From Paenibacillus sp. OVF10 (lineage in GTDB: Bacteria > Bacillota > Bacilli > Paenibacillales > Paenibacillaceae): 64,000 nucleotides of DNA. The position numbers were made by a program, and so were the translations under genes. The DNA lies in assembly GCA_022836915.1 (NCBI GenBank), contig CP094668.1:1488001-1552000 (forward strand), written 5' to 3'. The notes below the pieces were generated by a model, which was not told the DNA's origin, searched no databases, and worked only from the letters and a program-made list of their open reading frames with translations. How positions within the stretch are numbered: the first letter of the stretch is position 1; each line of letters opens with the position of its first letter. Positions 37,601-46,361 of this stretch are shown piece after piece.

Positions 37601-38524
37601 ATGAAGATATTAGTGTATGGGGCAGGTGTTTTGGGCAGTCAACTGGCGCACATTCTGGTACGCGGCGGCAATGAAGTCACCATGCTGGCTAGAGGGAAGC
37701 GGGCAGAGGAGCTGGAGAAGGATGGAATCGTCATCCGGCATATGTTTCAATTCAAAACGACAGTTGATCAGGTTCGGGTAGCCAGAACGTTGGAAGTGGA
37801 TGACCAATATGATCTGATTTTTGTTGTCATGAAATATAACGATTTTCCTTCTGTGTTACCTATTCTGGCAGAGAATCAGAGTAGCAATATTGTGATTGTG
37901 GGAAACAATGCAGATGCACGAAGCATGCAGAACTTTTTGGAGGAAAACAGCAAGGTGGATAAACAGGTCGCGTTTGGATTTCAGGTGAGTGGAGGTAGGC
38001 GTGAAAAGGACCGCATGTTATCGATCGGTGGAGGCAGCGGACAAATGGTGATTGGCAGTCTGGACGGTGATATAGGCTTTAAACCTTTGCTGGATCAAGC
38101 TTTCCAACATGTAAAATACAAGTTGAATGTTCTAAGTGATATTGATGCCTGGCTGAAAAGCCATATCATCCCCATTCTGATGCTTAATGCGGTGAGCTTT
38201 AATGAGGAGCGTGAGTTGATCAAGTTGGACGGGAACAGAAAGCAAATCCAACATATGATTGGGGCGATGGATGAGGGCTTCAGCGTGCTTGAGGCTATGG
38301 GCATAACGATTATACCGGAGATTCAGGCTAAAATGATTCGCAAGCATCAACGGATGTTGTACCTTCTGTTGAAGATCTATAGCATGCTTCCGGTTCATAA
38401 GCTGGTCGCGGGTTCTTTTGGAGAGATTGAAGCGTTGAATAATGCATTTACCGATTGGAAAAAGACAACAGGCATCCCGACTCCCCATTGGGACGTGCTG
38501 AAAAGAGATTTTACTATCCTATAA
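37601..38524 (+). CDS. Ketopantoate reductase family protein (PanE/ApbA-like)
   Basis: The 307-residue protein has the N-terminal NADP-binding fold (MKILVYGAGVLGSQLAHILVRGGNEVTMLARG) and the ApbA C-terminal helical domain. The usual catalytic KxxxN region is altered (LKSHIIPILMLNAVSFNEERELI), and the TetR partner differs from pantothenate operons, so a role on another 2-oxo acid or a regulatory substrate is likelier than pantoate synthesis. Start ATG 37601; AGAGGGATAAACA precedes it. Confidence 0.82.
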   Translation: MKILVYGAGVLGSQLAHILVRGGNEVTMLARGKRAEELEKDGIVIRHMFQFKTTVDQVRVARTLEVDDQYDLIFVVMKYNDFPSVLPILAENQSSNIVIVGNNADARSMQNFLEENSKVDKQVAFGFQVSGGRREKDRMLSIGGGSGQMVIGSLDGDIGFKPLLDQAFQHVKYKLNVLSDIDAWLKSHIIPILMLNAVSFNEERELIKLDGNRKQIQHMIGAMDEGFSVLEAMGITIIPEIQAKMIRKHQRMLYLLLKIYSMLPVHKLVAGSFGEIEALNNAFTDWKKTTGIPTPHWDVLKRDFTIL

Positions 38525-38603
38525 TGAAGTGAACTCTTGCTCATTGACCCAATACCGACTACAATAAAACCAACTAATAAAATGGGGATAAGGAGATATA
38601 CAG

Positions 38604-39020
38604 ATGCGAGAAGTGCCCATGCGCTATGTGAAAGCAAATCAGGTCGGTATTGTATTGTTTGTTTTACTCTCGTTTGTGTTCAATCCAATTGTAGTTCTGG
38701 GAGCGCTGTGGAGCATTCAGGTGGTTGGTCTGGCTTCCAGTGGCAAGCTTAATCTGTTTGTGCAGATTGGGAAAGCTGTGTTGACTGGTAAAGGGACAGA
38801 GACGCAGGCGGTGGAGCTACAGCGATTCAACAATATTCTGGCCGTGCTCTTCCTGTCTCTGGCACTCACCTCGTTCTCGCTTGGTTGGGTAGCCGCAGGT
38901 TATGTATTCTCCGTCATGCTTCTCGCGGCTGCAAGCGCGGCGCTGCTGGGTTATTGTGTAGGCTGCACCGTCTATTTCTGGTACAAACAGCTGCGTGCAG
39001 GCAGAAAAATCGGATTTTGA
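38604..39020 (+). CDS. DUF4395 membrane protein
   Basis: The 138-residue protein starts behind ATAAGGAGATATACAG (MREVPMRYVKANQVGIVLFVLLSFVF). Four hydrophobic segments are visible, and the C-terminal GYCVGCTVYFWYKQL matches the DUF4395 signature (GYC-GC), whose paired Cys may be redox active. In other bacteria DUF4395 genes often accompany thioredoxin-like or rhodanese genes, but not here. A strong terminator follows. Confidence 0.85.
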   Translation: MREVPMRYVKANQVGIVLFVLLSFVFNPIVVLGALWSIQVVGLASSGKLNLFVQIGKAVLTGKGTETQAVELQRFNNILAVLFLSLALTSFSLGWVAAGYVFSVMLLAAASAALLGYCVGCTVYFWYKQLRAGRKIGF

Positions 39021-39073
39021 GGTTGGCTGAAGAAGTGATATAAGTATCCGGGATACTACGATAACTTCATAAC

Positions 39074-39120
39074 AAAAATCCCCCTCAAGTGAGATGCCAC
39101 TTGAAGGGGATTTTCTTTTT
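39074..39120. terminator. Bidirectional terminator
   Basis: AAAAATCCCCCTCAAGTG pairs with CACTTGAAGGGGATTTT, followed by CTTTTTT. It serves the DUF4395 gene and the convergent NLP gene. Confidence 0.93.
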
Positions 39121-39122
39121 TC

Positions 39123-39838
39123 TTATCTGAACCAGGCTTTATTTAAATTGTTGGTGAAATTGTTATCGTTGAAAGGCACGTTGGCACTGCCAAAGTCCGT
39201 GGTATTGAGCGCATTTCGTGCCGCAGCAGTCAGGTCGTCCCATCCGATTAAAGGTTGTGTTCCCCCAACAGCGCTGGTAACGCCAAGCTCATGGTTCAGC
39301 GGCCAGGTACTATTATAGGAAATCGACGGATGGTTACCTTGTGTATTGGTATTGCTCGGTGTGACGTTGGTGAACTGGCCGTGACCAGAATAGGCGATAG
39401 AGAGGATTTTGGAATTGGCAGCTGCCGGATTGTCTACCCACACGACGATACCTTCCCAATCATGACGATGGCCGAGTCCAGAGGAAGGGGAGTCTTTTGG
39501 GAAATACCACGAATACATGATTGCCCACACCCCATTGTGCCAGGCGGAGCGGGAGTAGATCTGGCCTGTACTTGAGCTACAGTTTCCATTCGATGACCCG
39601 GACGTATTCAAGCCAGCGCTGGTATTGCCCTGTTGATCCACTGCGGGAAAAGGCACGCATCCATGATAGACTTTTAGAAATGGCTGAAAACGCTTGGCCG
39701 CTTGTTGTGTCACTGTGACTGGTGTGACTTCCTGGAATCCGACAACCTGATCATGATTAATTTCTGCCGCTTCAACAGTGGTAAACCAAGGAATACAGGC
39801 CATAAGCGAAACCATGAGCATTAACGCGATTTTTTCAT
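39123..39838 (-). CDS. Secreted Nep1-like (NLP, NPP1 family) protein, frameshift at start
   Basis: The hallmark heptapeptide GHRHDWE is present, preceded by AIMYSWYFPKDSPSSG, so this is a necrosis- and ethylene-inducing peptide 1-like protein; family members bind plant sphingolipids and make pores. As sequenced the frame opens only at an internal Met. One more A in the run at 39830-39835 gives ATG 39838 after GAAGGAGAAG and a clean signal peptide MKKIALMLMVSLMACIPWFTTVEA. The repaired precursor has 238 residues. Two Cys pairs (YHGCVPFP, GNCSSS) fit the type 1 disulphide. NLPs in Paenibacillus suggest plant or soil association. Confidence 0.9.
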
Positions 39839-40363
39839 TTACACTTCTCCTTCAAGGGTATGATGTGGTGCTAAGTAGAGGGTGCACTAAAACTATATTG
39901 GAAAAAGATTTATATTATTTATCTTTTTATCTTAAGATTTGTAAATTTGTAGCATATCTATGTCATAATCATATGAAGATCATCGAAATCGAAGACTAAT
40001 TCCTGTCCAAGCGGGCAGAATGGTTGATTAATGAGACTATTTTACATAAAAGGTAGTGGGAAAGATTCAGGATCGGTGCAGGAGGTTTATTGGGTAATGG
40101 ATGGATTAGTGGATACATATATGAAAAAATATACTTATAGATTACAGGCTAGGACATCTTTACATTTGATGATATGATAGGAGTTAAAGGCTTTGGAATG
40201 AGACGGAATTCCTGATGCATAGATATAGGTAAGACGAAAGATTAGAGCAACATTAACCGAAGTTCATTATTGTGTAAAAAATATGCCCTTTTGTGGACTG
40301 ATGCAACGTAAGAATATGAGGTCGTATAGACTCATGGATAATGTGGAATAGGTGGCGTATGAG
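39839..40363. other. Non-coding gap between NLP gene and dgk
   Basis: This 525-base AT-rich gap presumably contains the NLP promoter on the minus strand and the kinase promoter on the plus strand. GGAATGAGACGGAATTCC near 40195 is a weak inverted repeat. I see no gene or recognisable RNA. Confidence 0.35.
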
Positions 40364-41245
40364 ATGAAAAAAGCTCGCTTAATATATAATCCGACCTCAG
40401 GCCGGGAAGAAATGAAGAAACGTCTGGCTGATATTTTGCAGCGTTTGGATCAAGGTGGTATTGAAGCTTCATGTCACGCAACAACGGGTGAAGGTGACGC
40501 AACCCGGGAAGCTGAACTTGCGATTGAGCGCGGGTATGACATGATTATTGCAGCTGGCGGCGATGGCACGTTGTACGAAGTTATCAATGGTATGGCCGAG
40601 CGGGAGAACCGTCCTCCGCTGGGTGTGTTTCCTTTGGGAACAACGAATGATTTTGCGCGTGCACTCGGCATTCCGAGACAGTGGGAAGATTACGTGGATC
40701 TGGTCATTAACCAGCAGCTTCGTCCGCTCGATCTGGGCAAAGCAAATGATAAGTATTTTATCAACATCGCTGGTGGTGGCTCATTGACTGAACTGACCTA
40801 TGAAGTACCGAGTCGTCTGAAAACGATGATTGGGCAACTGGCCTATTATATGAAGGGTATTGAGAAAATGGCGAGTCTGTCTCCTCAGGAGCTGATTATT
40901 CGCGCCGACGGTCAGGAAGAGATTCATGATGAATTCATGTTATTCCTCATCGCCAATACCAATTCGGTCGGGGGATTTGAGAAATTGGCTCCGGGTGCAA
41001 CCATTGATGATGGTCTGTTCGATGTCATTTGCGTGAGGAAATGTAATTTGGCTGATATGATCCGCCTCGTAACGCTTGCGCTGCGTGGGGAACATCTGAA
41101 CGACAAGAAAGTGGTTCATTTCCAGACGAGTCATATGGAAGTTACGTCACCGGGGTATGTCCAACTGAACCTTGATGGAGAGTTGGGCGGCACGCTGCCA
41201 GCTACGTTTACGAACTTGCGTCATCATCTGATGTTGTATCGTTAA
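40364..41245 (+). CDS. dgkB: Diacylglycerol kinase family lipid kinase (DgkB-like)
   Basis: ATG 40364 is taken since AATAGGTGG then has suitable spacing and the protein opens MKKARLIYNPTSGREEMKKRL, the family start. The catalytic loop IIAAGGDGTLYEVINGMAE and the PLGTTNDFARALGIP motif are intact. 293 residues, soluble, matching B. subtilis DgkB, which recycles diacylglycerol made during lipoteichoic acid synthesis. A second ATP-site region NIAGGGSLTELTYEVPSRLKT and a C-terminal beta domain are also present. Confidence 0.92.
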   Translation: MKKARLIYNPTSGREEMKKRLADILQRLDQGGIEASCHATTGEGDATREAELAIERGYDMIIAAGGDGTLYEVINGMAERENRPPLGVFPLGTTNDFARALGIPRQWEDYVDLVINQQLRPLDLGKANDKYFINIAGGGSLTELTYEVPSRLKTMIGQLAYYMKGIEKMASLSPQELIIRADGQEEIHDEFMLFLIANTNSVGGFEKLAPGATIDDGLFDVICVRKCNLADMIRLVTLALRGEHLNDKKVVHFQTSHMEVTSPGYVQLNLDGELGGTLPATFTNLRHHLMLYR

Positions 41246-41714
41246 ACTTGGCACTTGGCGCAGAATGTGGTCGCTTGGGGAAAGCAGTGATGCATGAGAA
41301 GTGGTTGTATAGCAATCGCACAAGTGATGAGGAGAGTTGGATTCAGCTCTGCCGTAAGGCGTGATGGAAGTATATTTTCCAGTTGCTGTGTACGGTGGGA
41401 TCGCGTATAATCTCATGTGGTCACTATGCGTTGAGCTTAACAAACTCAGAAAGCCTTAATGTGGCGAAATCGCCGAAGCTGCGAATCTAACGAATTTCAG
41501 CGTCGTTATTTTGGAGAAAATGACCGGAAAAGATCGGAAAACACTATCCGAACTTGATATAACGTTTCTGAAGTTCATTAGAAATTCGGAACGTTATTTT
41601 TGATGTGAATAAGGTGTGCCAGGTTCGTTAGAATCGGGAACAAAATGAAAAATAGAGATTTCTCCCTCGCCTGCACAGGCGGGTACTATATAAGAAGAAA
41701 GAAGTGAATGTACG
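41246..41714. other. Gap before rlmCD
   Basis: This 469-base gap lacks a credible gene and contains a series of related hairpin-plus-T-run elements (listed separately). Confidence 0.45.
41484..41640. repeat. Related inverted-repeat elements
   Basis: TAACGA...TCGTTA with TTTT (41488-41512) and ATAACGTT...AACGTTAT with TTTTT (41559-41602) are hairpins that share AACG, GAAATTC-like and CGTTATTTTTG segments. A partial third copy, GGTTCGTTAGAATCGGGAAC, lies at 41621-41640. They look like decayed copies of one intergenic repeat and could also stop transcription from dgkB. Confidence 0.5.
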
Positions 41715-43487
41715 TTGTCTAATACGAACCGCAGCGGTCGTGGAAAAAACCGCCGGAATTCGGCTGCCTCTCAGGGGCAAGGGAACGCTTCAGCGTCCCG
41801 TCAGCCAAGTCAATCATCTCGTCCATCTACACGTCAGCAGGGAAAAGAGGTGCGGCCACAAGGCGCATCTCTTTCTGCCGTTCGTTCAAAAGGGAGAGCG
41901 CGTGAATCTGCACCAGTCGAAGGACTGCCCGTTAGCAAAAATGAAGAGACCGTCATCGACATCATTGGCATGAACCATGACGGTGAGGGTGTAGGTCGTG
42001 CGAATGGATACACGCTCTTTGTGCAGGGTGCGCTTCCAGGTGAAACCGTGCGTGTGCGCGTGATGAAAACCAAGAAGCAGTATGGCTACGCCAAACTGCT
42101 GGAAATCGTGAAAGCAAGCCCGGATCGAGTGTCCGCGCCTTGCCCGATCTACGATCAGTGCGGCGGCTGCCAGATCCAGCATATGAGCTATGCCGGACAG
42201 CTTGCGTGGAAACGCCAGTTGGTGGTAGATAATTTGCAACGGATTGGCAAGTTGAATGTGATGGTGGAGGATGCGGAAACGCCGGCATCCAATACGCAGG
42301 ATGATAAAGAGGGCGCCGAACAGCGCGTGCAGGATGACGCTTCAGTTGGTGATGCGAATCAGACAATTGAACTGGCTACTTCTGAAGTACAAATGATCGG
42401 CAGCAATCGTATTCGCCTTCGCCTTGAAGGTGTCATGAACGAAGAAGATACGGAGCAGGGCATTCGTGTACTGCCTACGATGGGTATGGACGAGCCATGG
42501 CGCTATCGGAATAAGGCACAGGTGCCGATTGGAGTTGCCGAGGGTGGCCTGGTAGGTGGTTTTTACGCTAAAGGAAGCCATCGGATCATCGATATGGAGA
42601 GCTGCCTCATTCAGCATGAGCACAATGACGAAGTGGTTGCAAAGGTTAAGGAAATCGGCAGTCATTTTGGAATCAGCGCATATAACGAAGAGACAGGCCG
42701 TGGTTTGTTGCGCCATGTGGTCGTGAAGAAGGCGTTCCGTACAGGCGAGATGATGCTTGTTCTGGTCACCAATGGACGAGACATTCCGTACAAAGACGAA
42801 TGGATTGGCAGTATCCGTGAATCAATTCCGCATGTAGCGAGCATCTGCCAGAACGTGAACAAGAAACAGACCAACGTCATCTTTGGCGATGAGACCCGCG
42901 TCCTGTGGGGCCGTGATGTAATTTATGATTATATCGGTGATGTGCAGTTTGCGATCTCTGCGCGTTCGTTCTATCAGGTGAATCCGGTGCAAACGGAAGT
43001 ACTGTATGGCAAAACGGTAGAGTACGCTGGACTGAGCGGCAAAGAGACGGTAATTGATGCCTATTGCGGCATCGGTACGATTTCTCTTTTCCTCGCGCAA
43101 CATGCGGATCAGGTGTACGGGGTAGAGATTGTGCCTGAAGCCATCGAAGATGCTCGTAGCAATGCGCTCTTGAACGACATGAAGAACGTGAAGTTTGAAG
43201 TCGGTGCATCCGAGGACGTTATTCCACGCTGGAAAGAACAAGGCATCGAAGCTGATGTGATCGTAGTTGATCCACCGCGGAAGGGCTGCGATCCACGTTT
43301 GCTGGAAACGATCCTGGAGATGAAGCCGGAGCGAGTGGTGTATGTGAGCTGTAATCCGAGTACGCTGGCACGTGATTTACGTGTGCTGGAGGATGGCGGA
43401 TATCGGACGGTTGAGGTAACGCCGGTGGATATGTTCCCGCACACGGTGCATGTGGAGTCGGTGGCGAAGTTGGTGAGAAAAGACTAA
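41715..43487 (+). CDS. rlmCD: 23S rRNA (uracil-C5)-methyltransferase RlmCD-like
   Basis: The enzyme makes m5U747 and m5U1939 in 23S rRNA of Bacillus. The domain order is a basic disordered extension (1-75), TRAM domain (about 78-135, [16 protein letters not shown]), Fe-S cysteines [12 protein letters not shown] (C-x5-C-x2-C), and a methyltransferase domain with [16 protein letters not shown] (SAM), [15 protein letters not shown] and [13 protein letters not shown] (catalytic Cys). At 590 residues it is about 120 longer than B. subtilis RlmCD: besides the N-terminal extension it has an acidic insert at about residues 185-235. TTG 41715 follows AAAGAAGTGA. Confidence 0.9.
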   Translation: MSNTNRSGRGKNRRNSAASQGQGNASASRQPSQSSRPSTRQQGKEVRPQGASLSAVRSKGRARESAPVEGLPVSKNEETVIDIIGMNHDGEGVGRANGYTLFVQGALPGETVRVRVMKTKKQYGYAKLLEIVKASPDRVSAPCPIYDQCGGCQIQHMSYAGQLAWKRQLVVDNLQRIGKLNVMVEDAETPASNTQDDKEGAEQRVQDDASVGDANQTIELATSEVQMIGSNRIRLRLEGVMNEEDTEQGIRVLPTMGMDEPWRYRNKAQVPIGVAEGGLVGGFYAKGSHRIIDMESCLIQHEHNDEVVAKVKEIGSHFGISAYNEETGRGLLRHVVVKKAFRTGEMMLVLVTNGRDIPYKDEWIGSIRESIPHVASICQNVNKKQTNVIFGDETRVLWGRDVIYDYIGDVQFAISARSFYQVNPVQTEVLYGKTVEYAGLSGKETVIDAYCGIGTISLFLAQHADQVYGVEIVPEAIEDARSNALLNDMKNVKFEVGASEDVIPRWKEQGIEADVIVVDPPRKGCDPRLLETILEMKPERVVYVSCNPSTLARDLRVLEDGGYRTVEVTPVDMFPHTVHVESVAKLVRKD

Positions 43488-43516
43488 GAGTTGAGATGTA
43501 TTTGGCGGAAATAATA

Positions 43517-43546
43517 AGAGGGGCGAGAGCCCCTCTATTTTTGGTT
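43517..43546 (+). terminator. Rho-independent terminator after rlmCD
   Basis: AGAGGGGC-GAGA-GCCCCTCT followed by ATTTTTGG. Confidence 0.92.
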
Positions 43547-43963
43547 TGGTTAGTTAAGTTTTTTTAAGCAGAAATTTAGTATTGAGTACTAGTTAGATTA
43601 AGATGTAAATAACATTTCATTTGCTATAATTTGGAGTTATTAACTGCCACAATAATAGGTGAGAAAAACATCTTTACTAAATGGGGAGTGTGAAGTTAAA
43701 CAAGATGTCGAATTTTATAGTGCTTTAGAGAGTATCTCGATAGAAGGGGAAATGAAATACAACAATGGAGAAAGCGAGATACTAGCGAATATTACTTTAC
43801 AAATCTAGAGGAACAGGATAATTCAACAGGAGCTAAAAGAAGGATTAGCGCGAAAGTATCTATCGAGCGTTGCAATCAAAAATAATTTCAAATGTTATTA
43901 TATATGTTATAATTGTTTTGGTATTATTATCTTAATTGTAACTTTAAGGAAGGGATTTGTTAA
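43547..43963. other. AT-rich left edge of accessory island
   Basis: Base composition drops sharply after the rlmCD terminator. Apart from the 49-codon ORF at 43659 no gene is visible; the sequence resembles a decayed accessory region. Confidence 0.45.
43659..43808 (+). CDS. Possible 49-residue ORF or gene remnant
   Basis: GTG 43659 opens a frame reading MRKTSLLNGECEVKQDVEFY and continuing with SALESISIEGEMKYNNGE to TAG 43808. The composition looks protein-like, but there is no clear ribosome binding site. It may be the remains of a longer gene. No family recognised. Confidence 0.25.
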   Translation: MRKTSLLNGECEVKQDVEFYSALESISIEGEMKYNNGESEILANITLQI

Positions 43964-44308
43964 ATGAGAATAGCAACAGGGTTATTACTTGCATTATATC
44001 TTGTTTTTATGTGGTTTATGGCACTAACAGCGAACGTAGTTTCTTATGATGGTGAAGTCCTTAATGTTATTGCTAAGATAATATTGGTCTTTCAAACTTT
44101 AGCTTTCCCCTTTGCATTTACAATGCCTAGAACAGCGATGGTGTTCCTAATCTGTTCAACCTTGATTGCTTTCATTTCAGGGTTTGGTCTTGATTCTGGT
44201 CATATTTTCTTTGCCGTGGTAGGAATTATCTTTACCCTTATGAGTTATGGGGGGTATAGAGAAGTAGTTAAGAAAAAGAAGTCAACGGTTAAAGCCGCTA
44301 CGAACTAA
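43964..44308 (+). CDS. Small membrane protein, 114 residues
   Basis: ATG 43964 is preceded by AAGGAAGGGATTTGTTAA. The product has four hydrophobic stretches (GLLLALYLVFMWFMALTANV, AKIILVFQTLAFPFAFTM, AMVFLICSTLIAFISGFGL, IFFAVVGIIFTLMSYGGY) and a basic tail VVKKKKSTVK. No family recognised. It is AT-rich relative to the window and followed by its own terminator, so it is likely an expressed accessory gene. Confidence 0.65.
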   Translation: MRIATGLLLALYLVFMWFMALTANVVSYDGEVLNVIAKIILVFQTLAFPFAFTMPRTAMVFLICSTLIAFISGFGLDSGHIFFAVVGIIFTLMSYGGYREVVKKKKSTVKAATN

Positions 44309-44336
44309 CTACATAGACAGCATTATAAGTATCAAA

Positions 44337-44374
44337 GGGCATTCACCTTTAGCAAAGGGCGAATGTCTTTTTTT
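44337..44374 (+). terminator. Rho-independent terminator
   Basis: GGGCATTCACCTT pairs with AAGGGCGAATGTC allowing two mismatches, followed by TTTTTTT. Confidence 0.8.
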
Positions 44375-44416
44375 ATTATAGTAGGAGAAGAATAAAATCC
44401 TATCGCACCTTTTCCT

Positions 44417-44896
44417 TTATATGGAGACCATTGAGAGTAAGGGAGATGATAATAATTCCTTTAGTTGCTTCTGTTTATTGTACTGACAGACCGTTAACGC
44501 TGATTTTGCCGCCCCATAATATAAGGTTGTTTCATACCTGCTGATTTTGAGGTTAGTCGGCGGCGGTAATAAGAAACAATCCTCGTAAGCTGTAAGGAAA
44601 TCTAACGCAATATATAGTCTGCTAACTTTCCAACGCTCAGGCTCAATCATATTAAATATCTCCATTGCTTCGAGCGGTGGGTTAGCAGGATTGAAGGAAA
44701 GCATAGCATTGAAGTAACGATAAACAAACGGCTTTATAAGGAGTAACCACACCGCGAAGAAATGGGGCTTGCGCTGAAAATAACAATGCTTGAAGTAGGG
44801 GTTACGGCGTTTACTAGGAAACCGTATCTTAATACGTTCTATTTCCTCTGAGGTTAAGGTTGCAACGATTCTCAGCTTGTCCTTTGTGATTTTCAA
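44417..44896 (-). CDS. Rep/relaxase-like fragment, 159 residues
   Basis: TTG 44896 follows GAAAGGAATATGAAA. The C-terminal half, WKVSRLYIALDFLTAYEDCF and ISRYETTLYYGAAKSALTVCQYNKQKQLKE, resembles the R-x-D-x-A and T-xYxGSRKS-x-RxYDK region of rolling-circle Rep_trans and Tn916 Orf20-type initiators. The family protein is usually 300-400 residues, so this is a fragment or a divergent short form; the catalytic Tyr region is missing. The similarity is by eye. It suggests a former plasmid or ICE in this island. Confidence 0.45.
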   Translation of the reverse strand: MKITKDKLRIVATLTSEEIERIKIRFPSKRRNPYFKHCYFQRKPHFFAVWLLLIKPFVYRYFNAMLSFNPANPPLEAMEIFNMIEPERWKVSRLYIALDFLTAYEDCFLLPPPTNLKISRYETTLYYGAAKSALTVCQYNKQKQLKELLSSPLLSMVSI

Positions 44897-45460
44897 ATTT
44901 CATATTCCTTTCTGTATGTACATCTAGGTAAGTGTGCTATAGCTGCCGATACTCTCTGATGCCCACCCGAGCCTTCACTTCGTGAAGTCTCATGTTAGGT
45001 TTAATAGTAGTTAGATGCGATAGAAAAAATAGAGGATAAAGCAAGTAAACGTCTAGGGGAAATTCAGTTTTGGCGTACAAGCATTTGTATTATTCCTATA
45101 AAGGATTGGATGCTAAAGCGTCTGTCACAGCAGTGCTGACTACGATTTTATTTAAAGGAATCTATATTCAAGCATTTGGCAGAGAACGAAGCTAACAATA
45201 TTTAGCTAAATCATGCGCATTTCTGTAATCTAATAAAGCCGTTAATATGCGATTGGAACTACTAATAGCAAGTTCATATGGAACTGATTAAATGTAACGA
45301 TTAGGTTATGGTACTGGACTAGCAATGCTGAATATTGTCGATCCAATACATAGACATCATAAATTTTACTTTTTTCCACTTTGCAATAAAGATGGAATCT
45401 GATAGGATAAGTTTATAAATACGATGGTTTTAGTGAGGATTAAAAGGAGGCCGCCTTGCC
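44897..45460. other. AT-rich gap upstream of cysD
   Basis: The 564-base stretch has a CTTCAC-TTC-GTGAAG palindrome at 44973-44987, a 41-codon ORF at 45070-45195 and the presumed cysD promoter near its right end. No SAM riboswitch or other known leader is visible. Confidence 0.4.
45070..45195 (+). CDS. Possible 41-residue ORF
   Basis: TTG 45070 follows AGGGGAAATTCAG and encodes a basic peptide with one hydrophobic segment (ASVTAVLTTILFKGIYIQAF). It may be a remnant of a mobile-element gene. No family recognised. Confidence 0.25.
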   Translation: MAYKHLYYSYKGLDAKASVTAVLTTILFKGIYIQAFGRERS

Positions 45461-46360
45461 ATGCAAGAATTAACACATCTGGATCAACTTGAGGCTGAAG
45501 CGATATACATTATCAGAGAAGTAGCAGCGGAGTGCGAGAAACCGGTCATGTTGTATTCCATCGGCAAGGACAGCTCGGTCATGCTGCACTTGGCCCTAAA
45601 GGCTTTCTACCCCGAGAAGCCGCCGTTCCCATTCATGCATATCGATACAACCTGGAAATTCAAGGAAATGATTGAGTTCCGCGACCGAAAGGCGAAGGAA
45701 TTTGGTATCGAAATGATCGTGCACTCTAATGAAGAGGCTATTCAACAAGGAATTAACCCCTTCGACCATGGTTCCGCATATACCGACATTATGAAAACCA
45801 CAGCCCTGAAGCAGGGATTGGATAAATACGGATTCACGGTTGCGTTCGGTGGCGGAAGACGTGATGAGGAGAAGTCGCGTGCGAAGGAGCGGATTTTCTC
45901 GTTCCGGAACAAGAATCACTCGTGGGACCCGAAGAACCAACGTCCGGAGATGTGGAAGCTGTTCAACACGCGAATCAACAAGGGAGAGAGCATTCGAGTC
46001 TTTCCGCTGTCCAACTGGACTGAGAAGGATATCTGGCAATACATTCGTCGGGAGAACATCGATATCGTTCCGCTTTACTCCGCGGACGTAAGACCGATCG
46101 TTAATCGTGACGGGCATATCATCATGGTGGATGACGAGCGGATAAAGCTTGAGCCTGGCGAGAAGGTAGAGATGAAGAAGATTCGCTTCCGTACGTTGGG
46201 TTGTTACCCGCTGACGGGCGGAGTCGAGTCCGATGCCGTTACGCTGGATGAGATCATTGAGGAGACATTGGGTGCGTTATCTTCCGAACGGACCAGTCGG
46301 GTTATCGATCAAGAAGCGGCGGGAAGCATGGAACGACGCAAACGGGAGGGCTATTTCTAA
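45461..46360 (+). CDS. cysD: Sulfate adenylyltransferase subunit 2
   Basis: CysD is the ATP-PPase subunit that makes APS from sulfate and ATP, driven by the GTPase CysN. The 299-residue protein has the PP-loop [58 protein letters not shown] and ends RRKREGYF, matching proteobacterial CysD. ATG 45461 follows AAAAGGAGGCCGCCTTGCC. The CysD-CysN form is less common in Bacilli, most of which use the single-chain Sat enzyme, so horizontal origin is plausible. It is followed by cysN after one base. Confidence 0.95.
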   Translation: MQELTHLDQLEAEAIYIIREVAAECEKPVMLYSIGKDSSVMLHLALKAFYPEKPPFPFMHIDTTWKFKEMIEFRDRKAKEFGIEMIVHSNEEAIQQGINPFDHGSAYTDIMKTTALKQGLDKYGFTVAFGGGRRDEEKSRAKERIFSFRNKNHSWDPKNQRPEMWKLFNTRINKGESIRVFPLSNWTEKDIWQYIRRENIDIVPLYSADVRPIVNRDGHIIMVDDERIKLEPGEKVEMKKIRFRTLGCYPLTGGVESDAVTLDEIIEETLGALSSERTSRVIDQEAAGSMERRKREGYF

Positions 46361-46361
46361 C

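Noticed and set aside
44973..44987. CTTCAC-TTC-GTGAAG as the end of an insertion sequence
   Set aside because: No matching opposite end, target duplication or transposase was found.
45200..45460. Possible SAM riboswitch upstream of cysD
   Set aside because: I looked for the conserved S-box core and terminator pair and saw neither.
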